NCBI GenBank assembly: GCA_963833115.1
Contig: CAWHWS010000002.1
Span: 2,108,001 to 2,172,000, forward strand
DNA from: Hasllibacter sp963833115
Lineage (GTDB): Bacteria > Pseudomonadota > Alphaproteobacteria > Rhodobacterales > Rhodobacteraceae
Length of the DNA: 64,000 bases
Reading direction: 5' to 3'
Shown: positions 24,757 through 35,189 of the stretch, one piece after another
How the letters are laid out: the number at the start of each line of letters is the position of its first letter
How positions within the stretch are numbered: position 1 is the first letter of the stretch
Made by a program: the position numbers and the translations under genes
Notes under the pieces: generated by a model
Databases searched by the model: none
What the model saw: only the letters and a program-made list of their open reading frames with translations
Told to the model about the DNA's origin: nothing

Positions 24757-25416
24757 ATGATCCGTCTCGACATCCTGTCCGACCCCATCTGCCCGTGGTG
24801 TCTCATAGGCAAGGTGCAGCTCTACGACGCCCTGGCGCAGCGGCCGGGGCATCCGCTCGTCCCGGCGTGGCATCCGTTTCAGCTCAACCCGGACATGCCC
24901 GCGGCCGGAATGGACCGGCGCGCCTATCTGGAGGCGAAGTTCGGCGGGAAGGAGGCCGCGGCTCGTGTCTATGCGCGGATCGACGCCGCCGCCCGCCAGG
25001 CTGGGATCGAGCTCGATCTCGCCGCGATCGCGCGCACGCCGAACACGATCGACGCCCACCGACTGATCCACTGGGCGGGGATCGAGCATCTCCAGGGGCC
25101 GGTCGTCGATGGGCTGTTCGCCGCCTACTTCCTCGAGGGCCGGGATATCGGCGATGCCGCGACGCTCGCCGCGATCGGTGACGCGGCCGGGATGGACGGC
25201 GAGGCGATCCTTCGCCTCTTGGCGAGCGACGCCGATCTGGACGATGTCCGGACCCGGGACGCCGCGGCGCGCGAGCGCGGGGTCACCGGCGTGCCCACGT
25301 TCGTCGTCGGCGATCGGCACGCCGTGCCCGGCGCCCAGCCCGCCCATCTGTGGCTCGAGGTCATCGACGAACTCGCGGGCCTCCCCACGCCGACGCATCC
25401 CGGCGGCAGCGCTTGA
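24757..25416 (+). CDS. DsbA family (FrnE-like) oxidoreductase
   Basis: A 219-residue cytoplasmic thioredoxin-fold protein. The active site CPWC follows LDILSDPI (about residues 13-16), and the second conserved part is GVTGVPTFVVGDRHAVPGAQP with the cis-Pro. The helical insertion between them, about residues 45-165, is the size expected of the 2-hydroxychromene isomerase/FrnE subgroup. It lacks a signal peptide, so it is not the periplasmic DsbA. Its TGA overlaps the TTG of the MFS gene that follows, so the two are coupled. Confidence 0.9.
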   Translation: MIRLDILSDPICPWCLIGKVQLYDALAQRPGHPLVPAWHPFQLNPDMPAAGMDRRAYLEAKFGGKEAAARVYARIDAAARQAGIELDLAAIARTPNTIDAHRLIHWAGIEHLQGPVVDGLFAAYFLEGRDIGDAATLAAIGDAAGMDGEAILRLLASDADLDDVRTRDAAARERGVTGVPTFVVGDRHAVPGAQPAHLWLEVIDELAGLPTPTHPGGSA

Positions 25417-26627
25417 ACGACGCCGCCCCGGCGCGCGCGCGTGCGCCCCTGGGGCGGGCCGAGTTCATCGCTCTCATGGCCATGCTCGCCGCGACGGTCG
25501 CGTTCAGCATCGACGCGATGCTGCCCGCCCTGCCCGAGATCGGCGCCGCGCTCTCGCCGGCCGCGCCGGAGCGGGCGCAGTTCGTCATCGGCGCGTTCGT
25601 CCTCGGCATGGGGGTGGGCACCTTCCTCGCCGGCCCGATCTCGGACGCGGTGGGCCGCCGGCCGGTCGTCGTCGGGGGAGCGGCGCTGTACATGGCCGGC
25701 GCGCTCGTCGCCGGCACCGCGCAGTCGATGGAGGTGCTCCTCGCGGGCCGCGTCCTCCAGGGGCTCGGCGCGGCGGGCCCGCGGGTCACCATGGTCGCCC
25801 TCGTTCGGGACCTTCATTCCGGCCCGGCGATGGCGCGCATCATCTCCTTCGTGATGATGACGTTCAGCCTCGTGCCCGCCGTCGCCCCTCTGATCGGCGC
25901 GGGCATCATCGCCTTCGCCGGCTGGCGCGGCGTCTTCGGGGGGTTCGTCGCGTTCTCCGCCGTGTCGGTGACCTGGCTCCTCCTGCGCCAGCCCGAGACC
26001 CTGCCGCCAGAGGCGCGCCGGCCGCTCGAGGCGCGCCGGGTCGCGGCGGCGGTGCGCGAGGTCTTCTCCCGCCGCACGGTCGTGTTGGCGATCGGCGTGC
26101 AGACGCTGGCCTTCGCGATGCTCTTCTCCGTCCTGTCGACGGTGGCCTACGTCTTCGACGGGGTGTTCGACCGCGCCGCGAGCTTCCCATTCTGGTTCGG
26201 CGGCATCTCCCTCGTCGCGGGAACGGGCGCGTTCCTCAACGCGCGCCTCGTGGGGCGGTTCGAGATGCGGCGCATCGTCCTCGCGGCCCTACTGGCGCAG
26301 GTCGCCCTGGCGGGGGCGAGCGCCGCGGCGAGCGCCGGCGGGCTGGCGCAGACGCCCTTCTTCGCCCTCTACCTCGTCTGGACGACGAGCGTCTTCTTCA
26401 TCGCGGGGCTGGTGATGGGCAACGTCAACGCGATGGCGATGGAGCCCCTGCCCCATATCGCGGGGCTCGCGGCGAGCGTCATCGGTTCCGTCTCGACGGT
26501 CGGCGCCGTCGCCGTCGCCGCCCCCATCGGCATGAGCTTCGACGGCACGGTCACGCCCGTCGCCCTCGGCATCGCGGCCTGCGCGGCCTTGGCGGCGGCC
26601 GGCGCCGCGGCGATCCGGCCGGAGTGA
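25413..26627 (+). CDS. MFS drug exporter (Bcr/CflA type)
   Basis: A 404-residue protein with 12 predicted helices. The loop after helix two, GPISDAVGRRPVVVGG, is the DxxGRRP signature of drug/proton antiporters, and the first helix reads AFSIDAMLPALPEIG as in the Bcr/CflA group. The second half is less conserved. It starts at the TTG overlapping the DsbA-like gene's stop (TTGA); no in-frame ATG gives the complete first helix. The transported compound is unknown. It converges on the antiporter gene across a 12-base gap. Confidence 0.87.
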   Translation: MNDAAPARARAPLGRAEFIALMAMLAATVAFSIDAMLPALPEIGAALSPAAPERAQFVIGAFVLGMGVGTFLAGPISDAVGRRPVVVGGAALYMAGALVAGTAQSMEVLLAGRVLQGLGAAGPRVTMVALVRDLHSGPAMARIISFVMMTFSLVPAVAPLIGAGIIAFAGWRGVFGGFVAFSAVSVTWLLLRQPETLPPEARRPLEARRVAAAVREVFSRRTVVLAIGVQTLAFAMLFSVLSTVAYVFDGVFDRAASFPFWFGGISLVAGTGAFLNARLVGRFEMRRIVLAALLAQVALAGASAAASAGGLAQTPFFALYLVWTTSVFFIAGLVMGNVNAMAMEPLPHIAGLAASVIGSVSTVGAVAVAAPIGMSFDGTVTPVALGIAACAALAAAGAAAIRPE

Positions 26628-26639
26628 TCGCAGGGGGGA

Positions 26640-27974
26640 TCACTCCGCCGGCGCGCGCCGCGTCTTGGGCAGCGCGCCGCCCTGCGCCTCGAGGGGGTGC
26701 AGGTCGATCCCCCCGTCCTCGTCCTTGGGCCCGATGGCGAAGTTGGCGCCGAACCCGTGCGCGACGATGGACGCCATGATCACCAAGCTGGCGATGCGCC
26801 AGACGGCGTCGATCTCGGCGAAGTCGGCGTGGTTCTGCGCGTAGGCGATGTAGAAGATGGAGCCCATGCCGCGCACGCCGAAGAACGCCACCTTGCCGCG
26901 CTCCAGCCGGTCGCAGCGCACGCCCAGGAGCGCGAGCCAGCCGCTGACGGGCCGCACGATCAGGATCAGCGCCAGGGCGAACGCGGCCTCGGTCCAGGTC
27001 GTGCCGGCGAGCCCGCCGAGGCCGAGGAAGGTGCCGAACCACAGCAGGATCAGCGCCAGCATGATCGATTCGAGCTGGTCCGCCCCGTGGTGGACGAACT
27101 TGTCGTAGGCCTCGCCGTCCGTGCCCTGGGTCGTGGCCCGCGCCGCGCGCGCGCAGGCGAAGACGGCGAGGAAGCCGTAGCCGTCCACCGCCTCGGTCAG
27201 GCCGTAGGAGAGGAGCGTCGCCGCCAGGACCATGACGATCGCGTTCCACGCCCCGTTGCGCCCGTCTCCGATGCGGCTCATCGCGACGCGTGAGAGCGCC
27301 CAGCCGACCGCGTAGCCGCCGAGCCAGCCCATGACGACGCGATAGGCGAAATCGAACGTCAGCCAGCCGGCGAACCAGTCGGGCAGCGCGCCCTCGCCGG
27401 CGACCCAGCCATAGGTCGCGACGCTGATCGCGAGGTAGACGAACGGGAAGGCAAGCCCGTCGTTCAGGCCCGCCTCCGCCGTGAGCGCGACCTCCATCGG
27501 GGCCTCGTCCCGGCCGGGGGGCGAGACCTGGACGGTGCGGGCGAGGACCGGGTCCGTCGGCGCCAGCGCGGCCGCCAGAAGGAGCGCGGCGGCGAGCGGC
27601 AGGCCAAGCCAGGCGACCCCGAGGACGGCCACCGCCGCGATCGTCAGCGGCATCGCGATCATCAGGAGGCGGAAGGTCGGCTGCCAGTTGCGCCATGTCA
27701 TGCGGGTGTCGATCGCGAGGCCCGCGCCGGCCAGCGAGATGATGACGATGAGCTCGGAGGCGTGCTCGATCACCGCCGTCGCCAGCCCGCCGACGCGCGG
27801 GTCGATGACCGGCAGGCCGATGCCCGCGAGCAGCGCGCCGAACCCGATGTAGAAGAGCGGCACGTTGACGAGCCGGTAGCGCGAGAGCACCGGCTGGAAC
27901 GTCAGGCCGAGGAGCGCGAGGCCGATCGCGCCGTAGACGAGGTCGCGGGGATCGAGGGTCGCCAGGTCGGGCAT
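26640..27974 (-). CDS. CPA1-type sodium (cation)/proton antiporter
   Basis: A 444-residue protein with about 12 helices. AAALAPTDPVLARTVQV contains the TDP ion-binding motif of helix five/six, and LTAEAGLNDGLAFPFVYLAI has the ND motif; both are key residues of the NhaP/CPA1 family. A later helix has FFGVRGMGSIFYIAYA, matching the GxRG segment. The hydrophilic tail (about 415-444) is short. It exchanges Na+ or K+ for protons across the inner membrane. It is single, with convergent transcription from the MFS gene. Confidence 0.9.
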   Translation of the reverse strand: MPDLATLDPRDLVYGAIGLALLGLTFQPVLSRYRLVNVPLFYIGFGALLAGIGLPVIDPRVGGLATAVIEHASELIVIISLAGAGLAIDTRMTWRNWQPTFRLLMIAMPLTIAAVAVLGVAWLGLPLAAALLLAAALAPTDPVLARTVQVSPPGRDEAPMEVALTAEAGLNDGLAFPFVYLAISVATYGWVAGEGALPDWFAGWLTFDFAYRVVMGWLGGYAVGWALSRVAMSRIGDGRNGAWNAIVMVLAATLLSYGLTEAVDGYGFLAVFACARAARATTQGTDGEAYDKFVHHGADQLESIMLALILLWFGTFLGLGGLAGTTWTEAAFALALILIVRPVSGWLALLGVRCDRLERGKVAFFGVRGMGSIFYIAYAQNHADFAEIDAVWRIASLVIMASIVAHGFGANFAIGPKDEDGGIDLHPLEAQGGALPKTRRAPAE

Positions 27975-28008
27975 GCCTGCGAACCCCGTCGGCGCCCTTC
28001 GGTTCCGT

Positions 28009-28248
28009 TCAGCAGCGGGCGCCGCACAGGGAGTCGCAGGGGATGCCGTCGCCGTCCCGCCGGCGCTCGCCGCATATCAGGAGGGCGTGGCAGGATATCA
28101 GGCGGGCATGGCAGGCCTCCGCGCAGCTCGCCATCCGTCCGCAGGACGTCCCCGAACGGGTGAAGGACCGCGCGAGCAGGAACGTCTCGGTCTCCGCGAG
28201 CCGCCCGGCGGGCTCGGCCCGCGCGGCGCCGATCGTCAGGAAGCGCAT
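28009..28248 (-). CDS. Excalibur calcium-binding domain protein
   Basis: A 79-residue protein. After a short N-terminal part the C-terminal half reads CGRMASCAEACHARLISCHA, then CGERRRDGDGIPCDSLCG, a form of the excalibur motif (DxDxDGxxCE) with Asp-Gly-Asp-Gly for calcium and six or more Cys. The spacing between the SC-EA part and the DGDG part is slightly longer than usual. The N-terminus (MRFLTIGAARAEPAGRLAET) is a weak signal. It lies just downstream of mfd, 32 bases after its stop. Confidence 0.75.
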   Translation of the reverse strand: MRFLTIGAARAEPAGRLAETETFLLARSFTRSGTSCGRMASCAEACHARLISCHALLICGERRRDGDGIPCDSLCGARC

Positions 28249-28280
28249 TCGCGCCCGATACCGCCCTCGCCCGGGCCGCG

Positions 28281-31200
28281 CTACTCCGCCGCCTGCCGCC
28301 CGCGCTTGTGGTCGGCGACCTTCGCGGCGAGGTCCTTGGCGATCTCGAAGCTGCCCTTGATCTTGTCGGAGGCCTTGCGCCAGTCGCGGGCGACGACGAT
28401 CCGGTTGTCCTTCACCTTGGCGGCCCCGCCCTGATCGGCGACGAACTCCACGAGGCCGGCCGGCGAGGCGAACTTGTCGTTGTGGAAGCGGATCGTCGCG
28501 CCCTTGGGCCCGGCATCGAGCGCGGCGATGCCCGCGCGCTTGCACATCGCCTTGATGCGCACGACCAGGAGGAGGGTGTTCACCTCCTTCGGCAGCGGGC
28601 CGAACCGGTCGATCATCTCGGCGGCGAACCCTTCCAGCTCGACCTTGGTCCCGAGGCCGGAGAGCCGCCGGTAGAGGCCGAGCCGGGTGTCGAGGTCCGG
28701 CACGTAGGGCTCGGGGATGAGGACGGGCACGCCGAGGTTGATCTGCGGCGCCCATTGCTCGTCGATCGGGGCGATGGACGCGTCGCCGGACCGGATGGCC
28801 GCGATCGCCTCCTCGAGCATCGACTGGTAGAGTTCGAAGCCGACCTCGTTGATCTGCCCGGACTGCTCCTCGCCGACGATGTTGCCGGCGCCGCGGATGT
28901 CGAGGTCCTGGCTCGCCAGAGTGAAGCCCGCGCCGAGGTTGTCGAGCGTGCCCAGCACCTTGAGCCGCTTCTCCGCGGTGCGGGTGAGCTTCTTTCGCGG
29001 CTCGGTCGTCATGTAGGCGTAGGCGCGCGTCTTGGACCGCCCGACCCGGCCGCGGATCTGGTAGAGCTGCGCCAGGCCGAAGAGGTCGGCCTTGTGCACG
29101 ACCATCGTGTTGGCGCTCGGGATGTCGAGGCCGGACTCCACGATCGTGGTGGCGAGGAGCACGTCGTACTTGCCGTCGTAGAAGGCGTTCATCCGGTCGT
29201 CGAGCTGCCCGGCCGCCATCTGCCCGTGGGCGGTGACGACGCTGACCTCGGGCACCTCGTCGCGCAGGAACGCCTCGATCTCCGGCACGTCGGAGATGCG
29301 GGGCACGACGAAGAAGCTCTGCCCGCCGCGGTAGCGCTCGCGCAGGAGGGCCTCGCGTATGGTCACGCGGTCGAACTCCGAGACGTAGGTCCGGATCGAC
29401 AGGCGGTCGACGGGCGGCGTGCCGATGATCGAGAGATCCCGCACCCCGGTGAGGGAAAGCTGGAGCGTGCGCGGGATCGGCGTGGCCGAGAGGGTGAGGA
29501 CGTGGATGTCCGACCGCAGCTCCTTGAGGCGCTCCTTGTGCTGCACGCCGAAGCGCTGCTCCTCGTCGATGACGAGGAGGCCGAGGTCCTGGAACTTGAC
29601 CGCCTTGGCCAGGACGGCGTGCGTGCCGACGACGATGTCGACCGTGCCGGCGGCGATCCCGCGCCGCGTCTCCGACGCCGCCTTGGCGGGCACGAAGCGC
29701 GACAGGGCGCGCACCTCGAGCGGGAAGCCGCGGAACCGGTCCGCGAAGGACTTGGCGTGCTGCCGGGCGAGGAGCGTCGTGGGCGCGATCACCGCGACCT
29801 GCTTGCCGGACATGGCGGCCACGAAGGCGGCGCGCATCGCGACCTCGGTCTTGCCGAAGCCCACGTCGCCGCAGATGAGGCGGTCCATCGGGCGGCCGGA
29901 ATCGAGGTCGTCGAGCACGTCCGAGATGGCGGAGAGCTGGTCGTCCGTCTCCTGGTAGGGGAAGCGCGCGCAGAACGCGTCCCACATGCCTCCCGGGGGC
30001 TCGAGGATGGGCGCGCGGCGCAGCTCGCGCTCGGCGGCGACGCGGATCAGGCGGTCGGCCACGATCCGCACCCGCTCCTTCATGCGGGCCTTCTTGGCCT
30101 GCCACGCGCCGCCGCCGAGCTTGTCGAGCAGCCCCTCCTCATGGCCGTAGCGCGAGAGGAGCTCGATGTTCTCGACCGGCAGGTAGAGCTTGGAGCCCTC
30201 GGCGTATTCCAGCAGGATCATCTCGTGCGCGGCGCCCAGCGCGGTGACGACCTCCAGCCCGTGATAGCGGCCGATCCCGTGATCGACGTGGACCACGAGG
30301 TCGCCGGGGCTCAGGCTCTGCGTCTCGGTCAGGAAGTTCTCGGCGCGGCGGCGCTTGGCGGCGCGGCGGATCAGGCGCTCGCCGAGCACGTCCTGCTCGG
30401 AGATCACCGTGAGGCCCGGCGCCTCGAACCCGTGCTCCAGCGCCCAGACCGCGAGGTTCAGCCCGGCCTCGACCTCGCGCGCGTCGCCGATGGGCAGGGG
30501 CGTCATCCCCTCGTCGGCGATGAGGCCGGACAGGCGCTCGCGCGCGCCTTCGGAATAGGAGGCGACGACGACGGGGCCGTGCGCCATCCGGTCCTTGGCG
30601 TGCGCGGCGAGCGCGCCGAAGAGGGACAGCTCCTCGCGCTGGCGCTCGGGGGCGAAGTCGCGCCCGATCCGCGCGCCCGCGTCGATCACGCCCGGCCCGG
30701 GCGCCTGCGCCAGCGGATGCAGGCGGAGCGTCCGGTGCCCGGCGATGGCGGCGTCCCAGGCCGCGTCGTCGAGATAGAGCATTCCCGGCGGGGCGGGCTT
30801 GTAGACGCTGTCGAGCCGCGCCTTCGAGCGCATCGCCTCCCGGCGGTTCTGATACTGGTCGGCGACGCCCTCCCAGCGGGCGAGGCGGGCGGCGTGCATC
30901 GCGTCGTCGAGGATCACGGTGGCGCCGGGCAGGTAGTCGAACACCGTCTCCAGCGTCTCGTGGAAGAAGCCGAGCCAGTGCTCGATCCCGCCATGCTTGC
31001 GCCCCGCGCTCACGGCCTCGTAGAGCGGATCGTCCGTGCCCGCGGCGCCGAACTCGATGCGGTAGGCCTGCCGGAAGCGGGTGATCGCGGGCTCGTCGAG
31101 GATCACCTCCGAGACGGGGGCGAGGTCGAGGCGGCGGATCCGGTCCGTCGTGCGCTGGGTCGCGGGATCGAACCGGCGCAGGTCGTCGAGCACGTCGCCG

Positions 31201-31742
31201 AAGAGGTCGAGGCGGATCGGCGCCCCCTCCCCCGGCGGCCAGACGTCGACGATGCCGCCGCGCACCGCGTAATCGCCCGGCTCCACCACGCTGGGCGCCT
31301 GGGAGTAGCCCATGCGCACGAGGAAGGCGCGCAGCGCGGCCTCGTCCACCTGCCGGCCGACCTGGGCGGCGAAGGCGGCCTCGCGCAGGGTCGCGCGGGC
31401 GGGCACCCGCTGCGTGGCGGCGTTCATCGTGGTCAGGACGACGAACGCGCCCGGCAGGCCGCCGGCGAGCGCCGAGAGCGTCGCCATGCGCGCGGCGCCG
31501 ACCGCCGCCGAGGGGCTGATCCGGTCATAGGGCAGGCAGTCCCAGGCCGGCAGGTCGAGGACCGCCGCCTCGGGCGCGAAGAAGCGCAGGGCGGCGCGCA
31601 TGGCCTCCATCCTGGCGGCGTCGCGCGCGACATGCACGACCGGCGCGCCGCGGGAGAGCTCCTGCGCCAGCAGGCGGGCGTCGAACCCCTCGGGCGCGCC
31701 GCCGACGATGATCTGCGCGCCGGGCGCGTCCTGCCGTGTCAT
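28281..31742 (-). CDS. mfd: Transcription-repair coupling factor
   Basis: A full-length 1153-residue Mfd. The N-terminal third is UvrB-like without a working ATPase (LDLPAWDCLPYDRISPSAA), followed by the RNA-polymerase-interacting domain (DLVVHVDHGIGRYHGLE) and the RecG-like translocase: Walker A GDVGFGKTEVA, DEEQ box VIDEEQRFGVQHKERLK, LSATPIPRTLQLSL, and helicase motif VI in QIRGRVGRSKTRAYAY. The C-terminal TRCF domain follows. It removes stalled polymerase at DNA lesions and recruits UvrA. All motifs are intact. Confidence 0.98.
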   Translation of the reverse strand: MTRQDAPGAQIIVGGAPEGFDARLLAQELSRGAPVVHVARDAARMEAMRAALRFFAPEAAVLDLPAWDCLPYDRISPSAAVGAARMATLSALAGGLPGAFVVLTTMNAATQRVPARATLREAAFAAQVGRQVDEAALRAFLVRMGYSQAPSVVEPGDYAVRGGIVDVWPPGEGAPIRLDLFGDVLDDLRRFDPATQRTTDRIRRLDLAPVSEVILDEPAITRFRQAYRIEFGAAGTDDPLYEAVSAGRKHGGIEHWLGFFHETLETVFDYLPGATVILDDAMHAARLARWEGVADQYQNRREAMRSKARLDSVYKPAPPGMLYLDDAAWDAAIAGHRTLRLHPLAQAPGPGVIDAGARIGRDFAPERQREELSLFGALAAHAKDRMAHGPVVVASYSEGARERLSGLIADEGMTPLPIGDAREVEAGLNLAVWALEHGFEAPGLTVISEQDVLGERLIRRAAKRRRAENFLTETQSLSPGDLVVHVDHGIGRYHGLEVVTALGAAHEMILLEYAEGSKLYLPVENIELLSRYGHEEGLLDKLGGGAWQAKKARMKERVRIVADRLIRVAAERELRRAPILEPPGGMWDAFCARFPYQETDDQLSAISDVLDDLDSGRPMDRLICGDVGFGKTEVAMRAAFVAAMSGKQVAVIAPTTLLARQHAKSFADRFRGFPLEVRALSRFVPAKAASETRRGIAAGTVDIVVGTHAVLAKAVKFQDLGLLVIDEEQRFGVQHKERLKELRSDIHVLTLSATPIPRTLQLSLTGVRDLSIIGTPPVDRLSIRTYVSEFDRVTIREALLRERYRGGQSFFVVPRISDVPEIEAFLRDEVPEVSVVTAHGQMAAGQLDDRMNAFYDGKYDVLLATTIVESGLDIPSANTMVVHKADLFGLAQLYQIRGRVGRSKTRAYAYMTTEPRKKLTRTAEKRLKVLGTLDNLGAGFTLASQDLDIRGAGNIVGEEQSGQINEVGFELYQSMLEEAIAAIRSGDASIAPIDEQWAPQINLGVPVLIPEPYVPDLDTRLGLYRRLSGLGTKVELEGFAAEMIDRFGPLPKEVNTLLLVVRIKAMCKRAGIAALDAGPKGATIRFHNDKFASPAGLVEFVADQGGAAKVKDNRIVVARDWRKASDKIKGSFEIAKDLAAKVADHKRGRQAAE

Positions 31743-31773
31743 GGCGCGCGACCTACGCTCGCGGGCGCGGCTG

Positions 31774-32295
31774 TCAACCGAACGGCCCGGCCCGGAGGGA
31801 CCACAGCATGCCGTAGGCCGCCGAGACGAAGATCGCGACCACCGCGACCCCCTGGATCTGCCAGCGCAGGCGCGCGAGGCGGGTCCGCAGGTCCGCCCCC
31901 GACGCGCTGTGCGCCGCGATCCCCCGCGCCGCGCGGACCGTCAGGAGGGCGCAGGCGCTCAGCGGCGCCAGGAGGAGGAACACGGCCTGCGCGAACTCCG
32001 CCCCGTAGGCGAAGCCGATGACCGCGAGCAGCGTCAGGATGCCGGAGGCGACCCCCAGGAGGACGGCGCCCGCGGAGCCCGCCGCGCGCAGCAGCCGGTT
32101 CACCGTGACGCGGGCGAGGTCCTGCATGTCGGCGGCGGCGTCCTCGTCGCGCCGCGCGCGCTCCAGGAGGTCCCAGGGCACGCCGAGCACGCGCCGCGTC
32201 GCCGCCGACCAGGCCGCCGCGACCGCCAGCCAGTACCAGATCGACGTGAAGGAGCGCGTGTCGATCACCTCGAGCACGATGCCGAAGAAGTCCAA
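31774..32295 (-). CDS. Conserved four-helix membrane protein (unknown role)
   Basis: A 173-residue protein with four predicted helices at about 16-33, 75-96, 99-121 and 142-163. The N-terminus FFGIVLEVIDTRSFTSIWYW and the segment VLGVPWDLLERARR are recognisable from similar Rhodobacterales proteins, which are sometimes labelled as a component of the SufBCD complex; there is no suf gene nearby and I would not rely on that name. I chose the TTG at 32295 because GGGAGG lies eight bases before it and no ATG is available. It sits 31 bases before mfd on the same strand. Confidence 0.7.
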   Translation of the reverse strand: MDFFGIVLEVIDTRSFTSIWYWLAVAAAWSAATRRVLGVPWDLLERARRDEDAAADMQDLARVTVNRLLRAAGSAGAVLLGVASGILTLLAVIGFAYGAEFAQAVFLLLAPLSACALLTVRAARGIAAHSASGADLRTRLARLRWQIQGVAVVAIFVSAAYGMLWSLRAGPFG

Positions 32296-32537
32296 GACGC
32301 GCGCCTCCCACCGCGGCGCGGGGCGCCGATGCGCGCAACCCCTAGCGGCGGCGGGCGCCGGGGGCCAGCGGCGGCCTCCCGCGGGCCCGCGCGACAGACA
32401 TCTCGCGCGGCGCGGCGCGGTGGTGATCTCGCGCGGCGCGGCGCGGTGGCGCTCCCGCACGGCGTCCTGCGGCGCAGAGCTTGCGCGCGGGCCCGGGCCT
32501 TGGGATGACGGCCCGCCCGCCCGCGAAAGGCCCGCCG

Positions 32538-33536
<999 letters not shown>

Positions 33537-33664
33537 CGGCAGGAGGCCGCGCAACCGCGTGGCGCGGGCCGACGGGCCATGACAGCGCGAATCGGCCCTG
33601 CTAGCGTGCGCCCAAGCTTCCGGGACAGGGAGCGGAGCGGCATAATCACAGGCGGACCGGCATC

Positions 33665-34234
33665 ATGGACACCCACTCGCGCGCGCCCTCGCGGCGCGCC
33701 CTCCTCTGCGGCATGGGCGCGGCGGCCGTGCTGGCCGGTTGCGCCAACGGCGTCGGGAGCCCCGGCCCCGACGTGATCGACGCGCGCGTCGCCAGCACGC
33801 TCAACTTCATGTACGGCAACTACCCCTCGGCCCAGGACCTGTCGGGCAAGGCGGTGGGCCTCCTGGTGATGCCCCTCGTGACGGAGGCGTCCTTCGGCCT
33901 GGGCGGCAGCTACGGGCGCGGCGCGCTCGTCGTGGGCGGCGCGACGGTGGACTACTACTCCGCGGCCCAGGCGACGCTCGGCATCCAGATCGGCGCGCAG
34001 CAATACGCGCACGTCCTCTTCTTCATGACCGACGCGGCGCTGCAGAACTTCCGCGTCTCGCCGGGGTTCGCCGCCGGCGCGGACGTGGAATACGCGATCG
34101 ACAACCGCGGCCTCAACGCCGGGGCCGACACGGTGACCACCCTCACCCCCGTGATCGGCGCCGTGTTCGGTCAGTCGGGGCTGATCGCCGGCGCCTCTCT
34201 CGAGGGGACGAAGTACACGCGCATCATCCCGTGA
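33665..34234 (+). CDS. SYLF/YSC84 domain lipoprotein with Tat-like signal
   Basis: A 189-residue protein. The N-terminus contains SRRALLCG, a twin-arginine-like motif, and then the lipobox LAGC (Cys about 27), so it is probably exported folded and lipid-anchored. The mature part has ALVVMPL-type and SFGLGGSYGRGALVVGG segments and the tail TPVIGAVFGQSGLIAGASLEG, which match the SYLF lipid-binding domain. Its function is unknown; eukaryotic relatives bind phosphoinositides. It converges on, and overlaps by 11 bases, the dehydrogenase gene downstream. Confidence 0.83.
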   Translation: MDTHSRAPSRRALLCGMGAAAVLAGCANGVGSPGPDVIDARVASTLNFMYGNYPSAQDLSGKAVGLLVMPLVTEASFGLGGSYGRGALVVGGATVDYYSAAQATLGIQIGAQQYAHVLFFMTDAALQNFRVSPGFAAGADVEYAIDNRGLNAGADTVTTLTPVIGAVFGQSGLIAGASLEGTKYTRIIP

Positions 34235-35090
34235 GCCGGCGCAGCCGCTCGATGAGCGAGGACGTGTCCCAGCGCCCGCCGCCCATCGCCTGCACGTCGG
34301 CGTAGTACTGGTCGATCAGGGCGGTGTTCGGCAGGGGCGCGCCGATCTCGTCGGCCGTCGCGAGGCAGATCGCGAGGTCCTTGCGCATCCAGTCGACGGC
34401 GAAGCCGTGCTCGAACGCGCCGTCCAGCATGGTCCCGTGCCGGTTCTCCATCTGCCAGGACCCGGCGGCGCCGCCGCGGATCACGTCCACCACCGCGCGC
34501 CCGTCGAGGCCGGCGGCCTCCGCGAAGCGCAGCGCCTCGGACAGGCCCTGCAGCAGGCCGGCGATCGCGATCTGGTTGACCATCTTGGCGGTCTGGCCGG
34601 CGCCGGTCCCGCCGATGCGGCGCACGGTCCGGCCATAGGCGGCCATGACCGGCTCCGCGGCGTCGAACGCCTCCTGCGGGCCGCCGCACATGATCGAGAG
34701 GACGCCGTTCTGCGCCCCCGCCTGACCGCCGGAGACGGGCGCGTCGACATAGCCGCCCGGCGCCAGCTCGGCGAGCTCGCGCGTGACCTTGGCGCTGACG
34801 GTGGTGTGGTCGACGAAGATCGCGCCCGCGTCCATGCCGGCGAAGGCGCCGTCCGGCCCGGTGCACACGGCGCGCAGGTCGTCGTCGTCGCCGACGCAGG
34901 CCATCACGAAGGCCGCGCCCCGCGCCGCCTCGGCGGCCGTGGCGGCGACGCGCCCGCCGTTGGCGTCGCCCCAGGCGTCGGCGCGGGCGCGGGTGCGGTT
35001 CCAGACCGCGACCTCGTGCCCGGCCTTGGCGAGGTGGCCCGCCATCGGCGCGCCCATGACGCCCAGTCCCAGAAATGCGATCGCGGCCAT
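34224..35090 (-). CDS. NAD(P)-dependent beta-hydroxyacid dehydrogenase
   Basis: A 288-residue member of the 3-hydroxyisobutyrate dehydrogenase/tartronate semialdehyde reductase family. The cofactor turn GLGVMGAPMAGHLAK starts at residue 7, substrate segment DAPVSGGQAGAQNG is at about 116-129 and the catalytic lysine is in GGTGAGQTAKMVNQI (about 162-176). The C-terminal helical domain includes DWMRKDLAICLA. Which hydroxyacid it oxidises is not clear; the RKDL form is common in GLYR-type succinic semialdehyde/glyoxylate reductases. It is single and divergent from the acylase gene. Confidence 0.88.
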   Translation of the reverse strand: MAAIAFLGLGVMGAPMAGHLAKAGHEVAVWNRTRARADAWGDANGGRVAATAAEAARGAAFVMACVGDDDDLRAVCTGPDGAFAGMDAGAIFVDHTTVSAKVTRELAELAPGGYVDAPVSGGQAGAQNGVLSIMCGGPQEAFDAAEPVMAAYGRTVRRIGGTGAGQTAKMVNQIAIAGLLQGLSEALRFAEAAGLDGRAVVDVIRGGAAGSWQMENRHGTMLDGAFEHGFAVDWMRKDLAICLATADEIGAPLPNTALIDQYYADVQAMGGGRWDTSSLIERLRRLTG

Positions 35091-35189
35091 CTTTCACCTC
35101 CGGGGATGTGCGACTAGACCACCGCGATGACGCGGCCCGCGGGGGCCGTCAACGGCGGCGGGCGACGGCGGCGAGGCACGGGGCACGGC

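Noticed and set aside
28308..32021. Long open frame of over 1200 codons on the plus strand opposite mfd
   Set aside because: It is a high-GC shadow of mfd: its translation is rich in Arg, Gly, Val and Ala with no domain, whereas the opposite strand encodes every Mfd motif.
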